Shown here: positions 17,627-26,175 of the stretch, one piece after another
How the letters are laid out: the number at the start of each line of letters is the position of its first letter
Position numbering within the stretch: the stretch's first letter is position 1
Assembly: GCA_051656605.1 (NCBI GenBank)
Contig: JBOGCF010000036.1
Coordinates: forward strand, 127,091 to 191,090
Direction of reading: 5' to 3'
DNA length: 64,000 bases
Origin: UBA12018 sp051656605
GTDB taxonomy: Bacteria; Bacteroidota; Bacteroidia; Bacteroidales; CAMTPD01
The notes under the pieces: generated by a model
Database searches by the model: none
What the model saw: only the letters and a program-made list of their open reading frames with translations
What the model was told of the DNA's origin: nothing
Made by a program: the position numbers and the translations under genes

Positions 17627-18619
17627 TTACAGGGCCACCGATCGTACTACACGTTTGCCTGCGTCGTTTATAAATAAGCTATTGCGTTTTACATCCAGCT
17701 GTTCGGCTTGTCCGAAAACCAAATTGTACAGCTCGCCCACATCGGCCGTCAATGTACCCGATGTAGCATCGAAGCGAATCACCTGTGGCAACACGCCCGT
17801 GCGTTCGAACGAAACATACATGTTGTCGCCGTGAAGAGCGATACCTTTCGGCTTGCGCTCCTTCATGTCAAATACCTGAACAGGGGTGAATGCTTTCATC
17901 TCTTTGATGGTTGCGGGATCTACCACTTGCACCGCGCGCGACTCGTAATCGGTAAAATAAATCCTTCCATTCTTTGCCACGGCAGCGTCGTATGTATTGA
18001 AGTTGGTATTGTAACCCAGCGTTTCAGAATACGAATAGCGAGGAATGCGTTGGAAGTCTTCCGGTGTGACATCTTGCTCATTATACACCACGATGCGTTC
18101 TTTGTCGCGAACGAAAAGTTGTCCGTTTGACACCGCCAATGCAAATACATGCACCATGCGATAGGTAGAGTTGCCCCAGTTGCCATCGCCTATACGGGTA
18201 ACAAAATTGAGTGTTTGCACGTCAAAAACTTCAATCTTCGAGTTGCGTGTTCCCACGTATACATACTTGTCTGATACAGCCACGGCGGTGATCATATCAT
18301 CGAAGAAGTAAGACTTTTCCTTGTATTGCCACTCCGAAAGGGTGCGGATATGCTTTTTGTCTTTAATGGAGAAGGCATGAAGTTGATAGCGGTCCGACTT
18401 GCGTTCGCGGTCGATCACAAAAAGCGTGTCTCCTTTCACGGCCGATCCCACAGGCATGAAACCGTTCAGTGTGCCGCCCGGAAGCATCGTTCCGTCAATA
18501 GTAATCTCTACTTGAGAAGTATCGGGACGCCAAGCCGTATCTTTGTCTGTTGGCGCTACATCGTTGCTGCACGAAGCAAAGCAAAGCACGCTCAGCGTAA
18601 GTAGAATATATTTGTACAT
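17627..18619 (-). CDS. Beta-propeller-like lipoprotein, paralogue of the gene at 16607
   Basis: A 330-residue predicted lipoprotein starting MYKYILLTLSVLCFASC, with a lipobox F-A-S-C. Blade-like repeats include K-G-D-T-L-F-V-I-D, D-K-Y-V-Y-V-G-T, N-G-Q-L-F-V-R-D-K-E and N-G-R-I-Y-F-T-D. The segment around T-R-I-G-D-G-N-W aligns with F-F-L-G-N-G-T-W of the downstream paralogue. The frame is open 28 codons upstream, but that part overlaps the end of the metalloprotease gene. The ATG at 18619 lies 10 nt after that gene's stop and begins the signal peptide. Confidence 0.78.
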   Translation of the reverse strand: MYKYILLTLSVLCFASCSNDVAPTDKDTAWRPDTSQVEITIDGTMLPGGTLNGFMPVGSAVKGDTLFVIDRERKSDRYQLHAFSIKDKKHIRTLSEWQYKEKSYFFDDMITAVAVSDKYVYVGTRNSKIEVFDVQTLNFVTRIGDGNWGNSTYRMVHVFALAVSNGQLFVRDKERIVVYNEQDVTPEDFQRIPRYSYSETLGYNTNFNTYDAAVAKNGRIYFTDYESRAVQVVDPATIKEMKAFTPVQVFDMKERKPKGIALHGDNMYVSFERTGVLPQVIRFDATSGTLTADVGELYNLVFGQAEQLDVKRNSLFINDAGKRVVRSVAL

Positions 18620-18629
18620 AGGAAGTTCT

Positions 18630-19775
18630 TTACTGGTTTTCAAATTCGTTGTTTTCGATTTCGTATTTCGAAGCGGCGTAGTAGTCGCTTCCGTAGCGGG
18701 CACGACTGCGACGGGTGCGCATTACGTTGCGCGTGTAAACCGGCAATTCGCGGCTGCGACTCATCTGCTCATACACATTGCCGCAAAGCACGGTCCAGGC
18801 ATCGCCATAGGTCATGTTGCTATCGTGGCTGTATCCGAGGCAATGGCCTAGTTCGTGGAAAATGGTGTGCGTAACGCTTTTGTCGTCGGCATAGTGCTCG
18901 AGAAAGCACCATTCCGCAAGGCCAAAAGTTTCTCCTCCGCCCAATCCGTTCACTCCGCTTACATGTCCGAAACGCAATCCCGAATGGTCGATCACGCGTT
19001 GACGCAACTGCTTGGTGTCGATCGGGTTTCCGTTGTTGTCGAGCAGGCGACCTTGCCAACTGTACAATTCGGCCGCAAACGTGTCGGTACTGTACATATA
19101 GGCCAGATTTAAGGCAATCGCTACCGCCTCGCGCATGTGTGCCGGCAAGATGCGATACGCCCAACTGCCGTCTTCGCTGTAGGCCGAGAAGTAGATGTTC
19201 CAGTCGGGAATGATCTTTTCTAACTTCTTGTAGTAAGGATCGTCGCTTGTTATCTTGAGTTTCATCGCCTCGGGCGAGATGTGCGGATTGGCTTCTATCT
19301 CGATCCATTTACCGGCTTCTGTTTCGTAGAGTTTGGTAGAGTCGGTAAGCGGAAGCGCGAATGTGCTTTGAACGAAAGCAGGAACGGTATCGATCTTTGC
19401 TAGTTTGAAGTAGCCCGGATACCCCGGAATCTGTGCCCACACGGTAACGTTTTTTACTGCGATAGGTGAGTACAGAGCAAGCGCTAGTTTGCGATCGGAA
19501 TTGATGGATACTTGCAACGGAGCATTGGTCTTGAAACTGCGTTGCGACGGATCGAACGAAACCTCACGTGCTTCGTCGTCTTTAAACATCTCGATCGTGT
19601 TCTGATCTGTAAACGCTGCGGTGCCTAATTCGAGCATTCCGCAATCTTTTTTCTCAAATTCAATTTCTTTGTCTGTCGTGATTACTACTTCATCGCCACA
19701 AGCAGTGAAGATTAATGCAGACGTAAGAAGGAATACGGCCAACAGTACTTGGTTGGTCAGGGTTTTTACTCTCAT
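18630..19775 (-). CDS. Zinc metalloprotease lipoprotein (metzincin-like HExxHxxGxxH)
   Basis: A 381-residue predicted lipoprotein with lipobox F-T-A-C26. The zinc site is H307-E-L-G-H311-C-L-G-Y-S-H317, the extended metzincin motif, followed by S-N-M-T-Y. The Met may form the Met-turn, although it is closer to the third His than in matrixins. About 270 residues before it carry no family I know. The domain was probably exported to the outer membrane surface or periplasm. It heads an operon with two paralogous propeller lipoproteins. Family assignment beyond the zinc motif is open. Confidence 0.82.
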   Translation of the reverse strand: MRVKTLTNQVLLAVFLLTSALIFTACGDEVVITTDKEIEFEKKDCGMLELGTAAFTDQNTIEMFKDDEAREVSFDPSQRSFKTNAPLQVSINSDRKLALALYSPIAVKNVTVWAQIPGYPGYFKLAKIDTVPAFVQSTFALPLTDSTKLYETEAGKWIEIEANPHISPEAMKLKITSDDPYYKKLEKIIPDWNIYFSAYSEDGSWAYRILPAHMREAVAIALNLAYMYSTDTFAAELYSWQGRLLDNNGNPIDTKQLRQRVIDHSGLRFGHVSGVNGLGGGETFGLAEWCFLEHYADDKSVTHTIFHELGHCLGYSHDSNMTYGDAWTVLCGNVYEQMSRSRELPVYTRNVMRTRRSRARYGSDYYAASKYEIENNEFENQ

Positions 19776-19951
19776 TTTTTCTCTTTTGGTCGATTAATAC
19801 GGGGATAAAAATAATGGAAACGACACAAATTGCACCACAATAATTGTCTAAATTAATGAAACTTATCAATATTAAGTATTACTAATAAATTCGATATATA
19901 CGAGAAGTAAGCCTGTTGCAGGCATTGACTAAGGATTGTTTTCGTAAAGGT

Positions 19952-20049
19952 TAAGCTTAGACAGGTACGTGTCTAAGATGTGTACACGGTCGTGACGCAT
20001 TCTTGTCATATACCTGTCTAAGTTGTGTACAGGTACGTGTCTAAGCTTA
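19952..20049. repeat. 98-bp element with 21-bp imperfect terminal inverted repeats
   Basis: The ends (TAAGCTTAGACAGGTACGTGT at 19952-19972 apart from its last base, and the inverse at 20029-20049) match at 19 of 21 positions. Inside, TGTCTAAG or its complement occurs four times (19956, 19970, 20015, 20038), and 17-bp direct copies ACAGGTACGTGTCTAAG lie at 19961 and 20029. No coding frame covers it. It fits in a 395-nt gap (19776-20170) upstream of the metalloprotease operon and downstream of the ArsC-like gene. It could be a miniature mobile element, a repeat family or a regulatory structure; nothing else is seen in this gap except the terminator at 20062. Confidence 0.7.
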
Positions 20050-20061
20050 GGTATAATGAAA

Positions 20062-20114
20062 AAGCCTCTTCTTGCAGCGGAGTAGCAGATTAACATCCGG
20101 CAAAGAAGAGGCTT
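20062..20114 (-). terminator. Terminator for the ArsC/Spx-like gene
   Basis: A perfect 12-bp inverted repeat (AAGCCTCTTCTT at 20062-20073 against 20103-20114) with a 29-nt loop is followed on the minus strand by a T run. Confidence 0.75.
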
Positions 20115-20170
20115 GAAGTCAATAAGTAATGATATTATCGGTAAAAAGTAGGTCGTTATATTGTAGTAAG

Positions 20171-20527
20171 TTACAGCAGTTTTTCTTGCCAGTCGGCTTC
20201 TTTAAATCCAACAAGAACGGTATCACCTTTTACAAGGATAGGACGCTTTACAAGCATTCCTTCCGAAGCAAGCAGGTTGATTAGTTCGTCTTTCGGTGCA
20301 GTCTTTACCACATCTTTTAGCCCTAACTCTTTGTATTTAGTGCCACAAGTGTTGAAAAACTTTTGAATTGGCAATCCGCTTTTCTCGATCCACACAGTCA
20401 GTTCTTCCTTTGTCGGATTAGCAGTAACGATATCTCTCGAGTCGGCCTCAATGCCGTTTGCTTTTAGCCACTTCGAAGCCTTTACACAGGTTCCGCATTT
20501 AGCGTATTGAACGAATAATGGTTTCAT
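20171..20527 (-). CDS. ArsC/Spx/YffB-family thioredoxin-fold protein
   Basis: A 118-residue cytosolic protein of the ArsC/Spx superfamily. C11-G-T-C14 lies at the start of the fold, as in Spx and YffB. F-F-N-T-C-G-T-K-Y-K-E-L and the late K-R-P-I-L segment are family signatures. Members are annotated as arsenate reductases or Spx-type regulators, but neither activity can be told from sequence. A CxxC rather than a single Cys leans towards a redox-active protein. It is a single-gene unit with its own terminator and no arsenic genes nearby, so an arsenic role is not supported by context. Confidence 0.85.
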   Translation of the reverse strand: MKPLFVQYAKCGTCVKASKWLKANGIEADSRDIVTANPTKEELTVWIEKSGLPIQKFFNTCGTKYKELGLKDVVKTAPKDELINLLASEGMLVKRPILVKGDTVLVGFKEADWQEKLL

Positions 20528-20667
20528 GTCTGTTGTTTTGTTGATTTGATGCGAAGATATAATAAATTCTTTAAATTTGTATCGAGTATAAATTTAAAAT
20601 GATAATGCTTTGTTGCTTTTGTCTCTATCGTGGTGATTATTAGATTGCAATGCTTTGCCGCATTTTC

Positions 20668-21936
20668 CTAAAACTTCAATGTGATTGCTGTTTTAATACG
20701 ATTGCCATAATTCTTTTGGCGGTCGTTGTTTGTACGACGAGCGTAGAGGTATTCCATGCTCCATTCAAAATAATCGGTCGGTTGCCAGAAAAGACTCGCT
20801 TGTATCAACTGTCCTATTTTATACTGATCGCCAAGTTCCCACCCTTTGTCGGAGTATACATGCACTTGGCTATACGTGCCCGAAACGTAAAGTTTTTTAG
20901 AAAGATCATACTTGACTCCGCCAAAGAAAGCAAAGATAGGCGGTGCCTGAAGTTTGCCGGGGCAGCCCGGATTGGGTAGCAAGTCGAGATCTGCTCCTTG
21001 TGTATCCTTTACATAAGCTGCGTTTCCTTCTCCGTACGAAACTTCTCCGTACAATTGAAGGGCTTTGGTTACGGCAATGCTACTGCTGAGTTTTGCTTCC
21101 CAGCCCAACTGGTTGCGAGTGATGTGATTGAGAGTATCGCGATACGTCATGGTGCGCAACACTGCCGAAGCACGCAGGTGGCTCTTTTTCTGATCCCATT
21201 GGTATTGTACATAGAATGGGATGTTGGGGATGCGTTGCGGCATCGACAGTGAAGCGGAGTCGTAGGTTGCACTTACTTTGGGCATCTCTATACCGAGAGC
21301 CGCTTCGATGTTTTTGCCAAAGGTATGCGTATATCTGATTTGCGGTACACGAAACTTGCCGGGCTCGTTGGGGTCTGTTGATGGTGGAATGGCCGCAAGA
21401 TCGGTAAAGGTGCTCCATGCTTGCCCCAGTAAGAATCCGCGCGATGTAAAATATGCATTGCGAAGTTTGAAGTGACCGCCCGAGAAGTTGAAGTCGATAA
21501 AGATGTTGAAATCCTTTAAGAAAGCATTGTGTCCTACGAGTTGGAAGAATAGTTTAGACGAATAGGCACTGATCTGAAACTCGGAATTCTGCATCGGATT
21601 GTAGGGAACCGGAATAAGTCCGGGCTGAAAGCTGTCATCATTTGTGGCTGTATGAAAGTCATACATCATGTCGAGCTCTACTGCTCCTCCTATACCAAAG
21701 GCAAGGTTGTGGTCTGAATTCATCAAAAGAAAGTGGGGTGTCTTTAACTCTCTTAGGTATTTGCTCTCACTTGCTTTCAGGTATTGCCGAATGGTATCGG
21801 GGGCTTCGCTTGTTTTGACAAAGTCGAACATTCGTCCTGTCTTTTCTTGTGCAATGAGTGTGCTCATCGTTGTTAAGGACAAAAACAGGCCGCATAAGGT
21901 GCTTCTAATGATCATTCTCGCAGAACTGGATTTCAT
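20668..21936 (-). CDS. Outer-membrane porin, DcaP-like
   Basis: A 422-residue predicted outer-membrane beta-barrel with a cleavable signal peptide (hydrophobic stretch to about residue 29, ending T-L-I-A-Q). The body alternates hydrophobic and polar residues and ends with an aromatic-rich barrel strand (I-K-T-A-I-T-L-K-F). The segment D-F-N-I-F-I-D-F-N-F followed by R-N-A-Y and G-L-L-L-G-Q-A-W-S-T-F-type residues is characteristic of DcaP-like porins. A role in passive uptake of small solutes is inferred from the family; the substrate is unknown. It is monocistronic, with divergent gene 22091. Confidence 0.75.
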   Translation of the reverse strand: MKSSSARMIIRSTLCGLFLSLTTMSTLIAQEKTGRMFDFVKTSEAPDTIRQYLKASESKYLRELKTPHFLLMNSDHNLAFGIGGAVELDMMYDFHTATNDDSFQPGLIPVPYNPMQNSEFQISAYSSKLFFQLVGHNAFLKDFNIFIDFNFSGGHFKLRNAYFTSRGFLLGQAWSTFTDLAAIPPSTDPNEPGKFRVPQIRYTHTFGKNIEAALGIEMPKVSATYDSASLSMPQRIPNIPFYVQYQWDQKKSHLRASAVLRTMTYRDTLNHITRNQLGWEAKLSSSIAVTKALQLYGEVSYGEGNAAYVKDTQGADLDLLPNPGCPGKLQAPPIFAFFGGVKYDLSKKLYVSGTYSQVHVYSDKGWELGDQYKIGQLIQASLFWQPTDYFEWSMEYLYARRTNNDRQKNYGNRIKTAITLKF

Positions 21937-22090
21937 CTTATTTGATTGATTTTGTTTAAGTGTGTTCTATTCTTTTAATTTAAAAACAATAGAATTGAAT
22001 TATTGTTGAAAGATCATAAGTTGTGGTCTGTAGATTAAGTTTTGCACGAGATTTGTTACATTCGTATAGAATATTAATGGAGGATATCGC

Positions 22091-22714
22091 ATGAAGAGTT
22101 TTTTTAATGGCCCATTACTGAGGGGGCTTCTTTTATGTCTTGTTGCACTTACGCTAACTCAATATAGTTCGGCTCGAACCAAAGAGAAGGATAAATCGTT
22201 GCCTATCGGATTTTATGTGCGTGATATAGATGGAGAGGTTGCGTATTTTGCTTTGCTTTCGTCAAAGGCTACACCGGACGACCTTACGCAGATACAGCAT
22301 CATGCTCAGCAATATGGAGCCTCAATTTTATTTCTCGATAAGAAGTTTGATGACGCAAAGGGACTTCAGCAGGTTTCGGTAGGACATGTGAGTCCGAAGT
22401 ACGGGCGCGATAGAGGAGTAGTCGTAATCAGAGATGCCGAAGAACCTGCCGGAATTTATTGCAACCGAGGGTTTCAGTATGCATTAGGCATGGGACAGTT
22501 TAACAAACGCGACGTGAATAAATTTTACGAGTTGCCTCGGATCTATAAAGAGATGCGGAAGAAGCCTCACTCGTTGTATGTAAATGATGTGCAGATTCCG
22601 CAAGAACAAGTTGAGGCGGTGTGTAATTATTCGCAATTCGGAGTAGGGGATGTGCGCTTTATTGAGGTGAAACGCAGGGGCGAAACCTATGAGGTCAAAG
22701 TGAACACAAAATAA
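22091..22714 (+). CDS. Exported protein of unknown function
   Basis: A 207-residue protein with a hydrophobic N-terminus (L-L-R-G-L-L-L-C-L-V-A-L-T-L) and a likely cleavage site after S-S-A-R, so it is probably periplasmic or surface-exposed. After the signal it is basic and has no motif I recognise. It ends V-R-F-I-E-V-K-R-R-G-E-T-Y-E-V-K-V-N-T-K, a short beta-rich tail. It is flanked by a divergent porin gene and a terminator shared with Dps and appears to be transcribed alone. Confidence 0.65.
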   Translation: MKSFFNGPLLRGLLLCLVALTLTQYSSARTKEKDKSLPIGFYVRDIDGEVAYFALLSSKATPDDLTQIQHHAQQYGASILFLDKKFDDAKGLQQVSVGHVSPKYGRDRGVVVIRDAEEPAGIYCNRGFQYALGMGQFNKRDVNKFYELPRIYKEMRKKPHSLYVNDVQIPQEQVEAVCNYSQFGVGDVRFIEVKRRGETYEVKVNTK

Positions 22715-22737
22715 GATTTCAGATCTTCGTAAAATAG

Positions 22738-22764
22738 AAAAGGCGGCCTTGAAGGGTCGCCTTT
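22738..22764. terminator. Terminator between gene 22091 and dps
   Basis: An inverted repeat of about 10 bp (AAAGGCGGCC paired with GGTCGCCTTT, one G-T pair) ends in T-rich DNA between convergent genes. Confidence 0.75.
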
Positions 22765-22782
22765 ATTTGTTTTTGTAGTTTA

Positions 22783-23268
22783 TTATTTATCAAGATGTGC
22801 TCTTAGCATCCAGCAAGTCTTTTCAGTTCTTTCGATGTATGATTGCAAGAAGCTCAAAGTTCCTTCATCTAGAGGATCTTTACTTTCCAAGTTTTTCAAG
22901 TCGCTTCTCACTTCTCGAATGACTGTTTCATAGTCTTCAAGCAAAATCTTGAACATACCCGATGCATTAGGAAGAGGCTCGTGCTCTTCTTCTTCTTTGA
23001 TACGATTGTGTTCCAAAGCTCCTTTTAGTGATCCGATAGGACGACCGTTGATTGCTCTGATTCGTTCTGCTATCTCATCAATGTTGTTGAACGCTTCAGT
23101 ATAGATTTTTTCAAGAAACGCATGGTATGATCCAAATGAAGGACCTTTTACGTTCCAGTGGAAATTCCATGATTTAGCCAATAATACGAATTCATCGGCT
23201 AAAAGGTTGTTAAGTGCGGAGATGCTAGCTTTAGCAACTTCTTTTGGTTCACCAATATTCATTTCCAT
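22783..23268 (-). CDS. dps: Dps-family ferritin-like DNA-protection protein
   Basis: A 161-residue miniferritin expected to form a 12-mer that oxidises and stores iron and consumes hydrogen peroxide. The first helix contains KSWNFHWNVKGPSFGSYHAF (residues about 33-52), with the ferroxidase His and the conserved W-N-V-K-G. I-D-E-I-A-E-R-I near residue 64 gives the Asp/Glu ligands. No long Lys/Arg N-terminal tail is seen, so DNA binding is uncertain. In anaerobic Bacteroidales Dps is usually induced by oxygen or peroxide; no regulator site is visible here. Confidence 0.93.
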   Translation of the reverse strand: MEMNIGEPKEVAKASISALNNLLADEFVLLAKSWNFHWNVKGPSFGSYHAFLEKIYTEAFNNIDEIAERIRAINGRPIGSLKGALEHNRIKEEEEHEPLPNASGMFKILLEDYETVIREVRSDLKNLESKDPLDEGTLSFLQSYIERTEKTCWMLRAHLDK

Positions 23269-23387
23269 AACTTCAATGTTTTCTAAAGTTGTTATTCTAA
23301 TAGTATTAATGTATTCGAGAGTGTCGAATTCATTAAAAGAACAATCAACCCATCAAAGAGTTTAATGGAAACAAATCCTTTAACTTT

Positions 23388-25955
23388 TTAGAACGAAAAG
23401 CGGAGCAGGATGCGGATACCCCATTTGCGTGTGTCGGGATCGTCGAGATAGGTAAGACGACGATAGTAATCGACACGAAGTACTTTAAAGATGTTCTCGA
23501 GTCCTACACTGGCTTCCATGTATGGCATGTCGCCGAGTGGGCGAGTTCCTTCGGGTAGCAAGAATATGTCTTTATTGTAGTATGGATTGTTCTTTTTGGT
23601 AAGACCGCCCCAAATACCATTGAACGATATTACCTCGCGAAGTTTAAACCATCTGATTCCGGGAATGCGGTTGAGTAACCAGCCTTTCATGTAATAGGTA
23701 ACGTCGAGAGAGGTATATTGATCGGCAACGAACTCGAGTGCGTTCATCACGTGAAACGACTCGGGCTGTATGGTTAATGATTGATTGGCATTGGGCAAAA
23801 TCAATAACGGAAACGGAACGCTAGTCCATACCTTTCCGGCTTTGGCAATGGCATCAATGTGTCCGAACGAAGAGAGCCAAATGCGCTTTTCGGCCGACAA
23901 TTCGGTGTGTTGGTAGTTATAGTCGCTACCTAAGAAGCCTTTGTAACCCATTTGATGCGTTAGCTTAAAGATGGGAGCGTCTTTTGCAAAGTTAAATACG
24001 GGGTTGCGTCCGGCATACGGCTTTTCGTTGGGTGCGTAGCGAAGCTGAAAGCCCATATCCGTATTGGTAACTTTGTTTACTAAGTATGTAGTACCATCTG
24101 GATTTTCTTTGATGTAACGAAGCGTACCGGCAGGCGTGTCTTCTTGGTTGCAAACCCACGCTTTGAGTCCGAAATTGTTGCGCCAGTCGCGCTCGTAGGT
24201 AAGTACGGCTTTTCGGATATACGACATCTTGGTAACCGGTTTGCCTGTTTTCAACGCAACGAAAATATTATCCTTGCTGGTGAAAAGGAAACTTTGTCCC
24301 GGTGTATACAAATCATACTCGTACTGAGCAGATAGTTTGTTTTTTGGAAATTCGTTTTCGTGATATTTTAGTTTGTTGAACGACCATGTTAGTTTGCCAT
24401 TGTATTTAAACTTGCGATCGTCGAGACCGTAGGCAAGATATCCGCTTGCAAATAGCTGATCGTGCAGATTGGCCGTAGTGGTACCTCCCACGCGCAAACG
24501 TAATCCTTCGATTTCATTGCCACTGATGGTGGTATTCATCGGACCGAAATCAAACTTGCTTGTAGAGCGGTCTTTACCCGTCTGGATGTAGCCGGATACC
24601 AAGATTTCTACCGTTTTGATTACGGCATTGAAAACCGGAACACGCTTGAATTGTGCCAAAAGGTCTTTAAGCGCACCTTCTTTTTCTCCAAGCGGAACGT
24701 GGCGGTTATGCACCCAAAATGTATCTGGTTTTGCTTCTGCATCTTCCATTACAAGGATATTACCCATGGTGGAGTAGATGGAGTCGGGTTGTAGTGCAAA
24801 GTCGTAATTGTTATACGTTCGCAGTTGATTGGCATACATGGCTTGTGTGCCTTTTACCACACTAAAGTTGATAGAGGTTTGCTCTTTATCAATCACCCAA
24901 GTACTATCTTCGAGCATTTTGAAGTCTTGCACTACTTGAAAGTCTTCGACAAAGTTTAGGTTGATCGACTTTGGTACGTTTAGTTTGACTTTCTTTATCG
25001 AGTAATGTCCGTCGGTTGTAATGTATAATCTTCCTGTAAACCCGTAACTTTCGCTGTTGAAAGGGACGAATCCGAGGTCGACACATTTGTCATTGCCAAC
25101 CATCACGGTGTCCATGATGTAATATTTATAATAGTTTGTCGCCAACTTTGAAGAAAGCGGACTTACAAAGCGGTTGAGTAATATACTAACATCGTCATTG
25201 AATAAGTTTACGCTCTTCAGGATCTCTTCGAGATTGGAGGTAATGCCTCCTTCGTCGATTGTTTCCTCTACACCTTGCAAACGCTTTGCCTTTACAAATG
25301 TCTTGTGTGCTTTGGGATCTTTTCTAAAGTATATATCCGATAGGTTTTCTCGAATGGAGAAGGTTAGGATGGGTTTGCCTGAAATCTCAGAGGTGTCGAG
25401 GTGATTAAAGACAAACTTAAACTTGCGGAGAAGTTTGTTTTTATCAAGATTGGGCTGAAAGTTGTCTAGAGCCAATGATAGCTTCTCGTATTTTTCAACG
25501 TAATACTGATCTTTGGCTTCGATTCTGTTTTGATCTTTGCGGCGTATTACTTCTTCGATGAGTTCTACCGCAGGATTATTTTTCTTTGTGTACTTTTCTT
25601 TTTTAGGTTTTACAATTACTTCTGCAATTTCGATGGTAGAAGGGCGTAATTGTATTATTTTGTTTGTCGTTTTTCCTACAGGAATTGTGAAGTGATAGTC
25701 TTCATATCCCAATGAGGATACCGTAATGTTAGTAAGTCCTTTGGTGTTTTGCAACGAAAAACTTCCATTATCTAAGCTCATTGTTCCAATTGTAGATTTG
25801 TCGAAAACAACTGCAACGTATGGAACTGTTTCTCCCGTAATCGAGTCTTTTATGATACCTGTTACTTTTGTTGTACTCTGAGCTTGAACATTGTTGATGG
25901 TTAGTGTGACAACAAATAAAAGAAAGAGTAATAGTTTGTTGGTATATAGTTTCAT
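23388..25955 (-). CDS. DUF5686 outer-membrane protein with N-terminal carboxypeptidase-regulatory-like domain
   Basis: An 855-residue outer-membrane protein. A signal peptide (to about residue 25, Q-A-Q-S) is followed by a CarboxypepD_reg-like domain (T-G-I-I-K-D-S-I-T-G-E and L-D-N-G-S-F-S-L, about 30-110), then a long DUF5686 region ending in barrel strands (L-R-F-S-F at the C-terminus). The family is widespread in Bacteroidetes with no established function; a TonB-linked or surface-assembly role has not been shown as far as I know. A TAAATTTG on the minus strand at 25991-25998 fits the -7 consensus. Confidence 0.85.
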   Translation of the reverse strand: MKLYTNKLLLFLLFVVTLTINNVQAQSTTKVTGIIKDSITGETVPYVAVVFDKSTIGTMSLDNGSFSLQNTKGLTNITVSSLGYEDYHFTIPVGKTTNKIIQLRPSTIEIAEVIVKPKKEKYTKKNNPAVELIEEVIRRKDQNRIEAKDQYYVEKYEKLSLALDNFQPNLDKNKLLRKFKFVFNHLDTSEISGKPILTFSIRENLSDIYFRKDPKAHKTFVKAKRLQGVEETIDEGGITSNLEEILKSVNLFNDDVSILLNRFVSPLSSKLATNYYKYYIMDTVMVGNDKCVDLGFVPFNSESYGFTGRLYITTDGHYSIKKVKLNVPKSINLNFVEDFQVVQDFKMLEDSTWVIDKEQTSINFSVVKGTQAMYANQLRTYNNYDFALQPDSIYSTMGNILVMEDAEAKPDTFWVHNRHVPLGEKEGALKDLLAQFKRVPVFNAVIKTVEILVSGYIQTGKDRSTSKFDFGPMNTTISGNEIEGLRLRVGGTTTANLHDQLFASGYLAYGLDDRKFKYNGKLTWSFNKLKYHENEFPKNKLSAQYEYDLYTPGQSFLFTSKDNIFVALKTGKPVTKMSYIRKAVLTYERDWRNNFGLKAWVCNQEDTPAGTLRYIKENPDGTTYLVNKVTNTDMGFQLRYAPNEKPYAGRNPVFNFAKDAPIFKLTHQMGYKGFLGSDYNYQHTELSAEKRIWLSSFGHIDAIAKAGKVWTSVPFPLLILPNANQSLTIQPESFHVMNALEFVADQYTSLDVTYYMKGWLLNRIPGIRWFKLREVISFNGIWGGLTKKNNPYYNKDIFLLPEGTRPLGDMPYMEASVGLENIFKVLRVDYYRRLTYLDDPDTRKWGIRILLRFSF

Positions 25956-26101
25956 TTAGTTTTCGTTAGATTTGAATTATAATAGGCCGACAAATTTAAA
26001 TTGATTTTTTAATTAACATCGAGGAATTTCTGTTTAAATTACCTAAACCATACTAGCATTGCTGTATAAGCATGCTGCTTGTGAATAATTGAAAACAAAT
26101 A

Positions 26102-26157
26102 AAAAACTCCATTTGTTCGGATATACACTGAAGTATTATCCGACAAATGGAGTTTAT
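26102..26157. terminator. Terminator after ettA
   Basis: A long inverted repeat (AAACTCCATTTG at 26104-26115 against CAAATGGAGTTT at 26144-26155, extended inward by a second paired block) carries A and T tails and lies just beyond the ettA stop. Confidence 0.8.
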
Positions 26158-26175
26158 GTTATGTAATCGTAAAGA

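Noticed and set aside
20171..20527. An arsenate-resistance role for the ArsC-like gene
   Set aside because: No arsenic transporter or regulator gene is nearby, and the CxxC pattern fits Spx/YffB relatives equally well.
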